Assembly (NCBI GenBank): GCA_015522345.1
Contig: WAML01000084.1
Span: forward strand, 1-6,604
Reading direction: 5' to 3'
DNA length: 6,604 bases
Source: Desulfurococcales archaeon
GTDB lineage: Archaea; Thermoproteota; Thermoprotei_A; Sulfolobales; Desulfurococcaceae
A model generated the notes under the pieces. That model was not told the origin of the DNA. It made no database searches and saw only the letters and a program-made list of their open reading frames with translations. This document shows, piece by piece, positions 6,184 through 6,604 of this stretch; the stretch's first letter is position 1; the number at the start of each line of letters is the position of its first letter. The translations under genes and the position numbers were made by a program.

Positions 6184-6318
6184 GGCGGCCCGACCCGGCC
6201 ATAGTGGCCGGGCAACACCCGGTCTCATATCGAACCCGGAAGTTAAGCCGGCCACGTTGGGGTTGGCCGTGAGGTCCGAGAGGCCTCGCAGCCGCCCCAA
6301 GCTGGGATCGGGCCGCCA
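6184..6318 (+). rRNA. rrf: 5S ribosomal RNA
   Basis: 5S rRNA of the large ribosomal subunit. The terminal helix I is a perfect 10-bp pairing of GGCGGCCCGA (6184-6193) with TCGGGCCGCC (6308-6317). Inside it, the conserved core TCATATCGAACCCGGAAGTTAAG (bases 6224-6246) identifies the molecule. The size, about 134 nucleotides, matches the slightly long 5S RNAs known from Desulfurococcus relatives. It is far more GC-rich than the surrounding DNA, as expected for a hyperthermophile's structured RNA. No 16S, 23S or tRNA gene is next to it, in line with crenarchaea, where 5S is usually unlinked from the main rRNA operon. Confidence 0.97.
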
Positions 6319-6330
6319 CTAATTCTAACA

Positions 6331-6359
6331 GTTTCTCCCTTATGTCTATGTTCTTGTTT
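6331..6359 (+). terminator. Pyrimidine-rich terminator region after 5S rRNA
   Basis: Starting about 13 bases past the end of 5S, the + strand has several T-rich runs (GTTTCTCCCTT, TTCTTGTTT). Archaeal RNA polymerase stops at such runs without a hairpin. The region is shared with the 3' end of the leftward short gene that follows. Confidence 0.45.
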
Positions 6360-6540
6360 AATTAACTGGAGTAGTTTTTTTACATAGTTCGAGTGATGGT
6401 TTTCTAAGACCTTTCTTAATCATTGATTTATAGACGCGAGTTATCCCTAGCTCGCTAGGCCTAATATTATACCTATCTATAAGCTCAAGGAAAAGACGCG
6501 GATTACCACGTAGTTCTTCAGGACTAGGTAAGTGAGACAA
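6358..6540 (-). CDS. Short helix-turn-helix-like protein, probably frameshift-truncated
   Basis: A 60-residue reading frame that I cannot assign to a named family. It looks like a real gene. A TATA box (TTTATAA, complement of 6578-6584) puts the transcript start about 14 bases before a TTG start, a GGTG lies eight bases before that TTG, and an in-frame TAA just upstream excludes a longer start. Residues about 15-54 (NPRLFLELIDRYNIRPSELG, then ITRVYKSMIKKGLRKPSLEL) read like a helix-turn-helix DNA-binding unit. The C terminus (CKKTTPVN) breaks off at an A7 run (complement of 6375-6381). Removing one A gives CKK followed by LLQLIKQEHRHKGETVRIS, which continues the helical pattern much better before entering the antisense of 5S rRNA. 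It may be a sequencing slip, a decayed gene or the N-terminal stub of a longer DNA-binding protein such as a recombinase. That last idea is weak. Confidence 0.5.
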   Translation of the reverse strand: MSHLPSPEELRGNPRLFLELIDRYNIRPSELGITRVYKSMIKKGLRKPSLELCKKTTPVN

Positions 6541-6577
6541 GCGTTATACACCACTAATACATATTATGTAAGATCAC

Positions 6578-6584
6578 TTATAAA
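6578..6584 (-). promoter_or_regulatory. TATA box of the short helix-turn-helix-like gene
   Basis: TTTATAA on the leftward strand is a good archaeal TATA box. The expected start, near 6554, leaves a short leader that contains the GGTG ribosome site. This is the main evidence that the short reading frame at 6358-6540 is, or recently was, expressed. Confidence 0.5.
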
Positions 6585-6604
6585 CCCGCTTCACAGCCCC
6601 GTAT

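Noticed and set aside
6137..6319. Leftward 60-codon open frame across the 5S rRNA gene
   Set aside because: It is the antisense of a clear 5S rRNA. The frame stays open only because the RNA gene is GC-rich. Its sequence is low-complexity Gly/Arg/Pro with no family likeness.

Overview
The window looks like a contig from a hyperthermophilic crenarchaeon, most likely of the Desulfurococcales (Staphylothermus/Ignisphaera-like). The protein-coding DNA is AT-rich and uses AGA/AGG, ATA and TTA codons heavily. The single 5S rRNA gene is very GC-rich and stands alone, as in crenarchaea. The genes are archaeal forms: DnaG, short TyrRS, type II methionine aminopeptidase and DUF1512. Promoters are TATA-type, and Shine-Dalgarno sites are short (GGTG or GGTGATC). 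The genus is inferred, not proven. Bases 1-25 are not biological: they match the end of a Tn5/Nextera sequencing adapter, so this is a raw contig end.

Layout. Four transcription units point left: archaeal DnaG (29-1207), tyrosyl-tRNA synthetase (1472-2539), a GC-rich structured RNA candidate (about 2692-2826) and a UPF0173 metallo-hydrolase (2920-3612). From a divergent promoter region (3613-3778) a rightward set begins: methionine aminopeptidase (3779-4702), a membrane-anchored DUF1512 protein (4774-5865) and a small membrane zinc-ribbon protein (5862-6140) that overlaps it by 4 bases. The 5S rRNA gene with its own promoter follows (6184-6318). The window closes with a short leftward gene (6358-6540) that has a good promoter and ribosome site but appears broken by a one-base frameshift in an A7 run.

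How the genes work together. Most known functions serve RNA and protein synthesis: tRNA charging (TyrRS), N-terminal methionine removal (MetAP), the ribosome (5S), and DnaG, which in archaea is linked to the RNA exosome as well as to priming. The UPF0173 enzyme and the DUF1512/zinc-ribbon pair have no assigned pathway.

The two items most worth following are the leftward structured RNA and the DUF1512/zinc-ribbon pair. The RNA has a near-ideal kink-turn, a TATA box at the right distance and H/ACA-like geometry. The overlapping pair encodes two membrane proteins of unknown function. No CRISPR array, insertion sequence or tRNA gene was seen.
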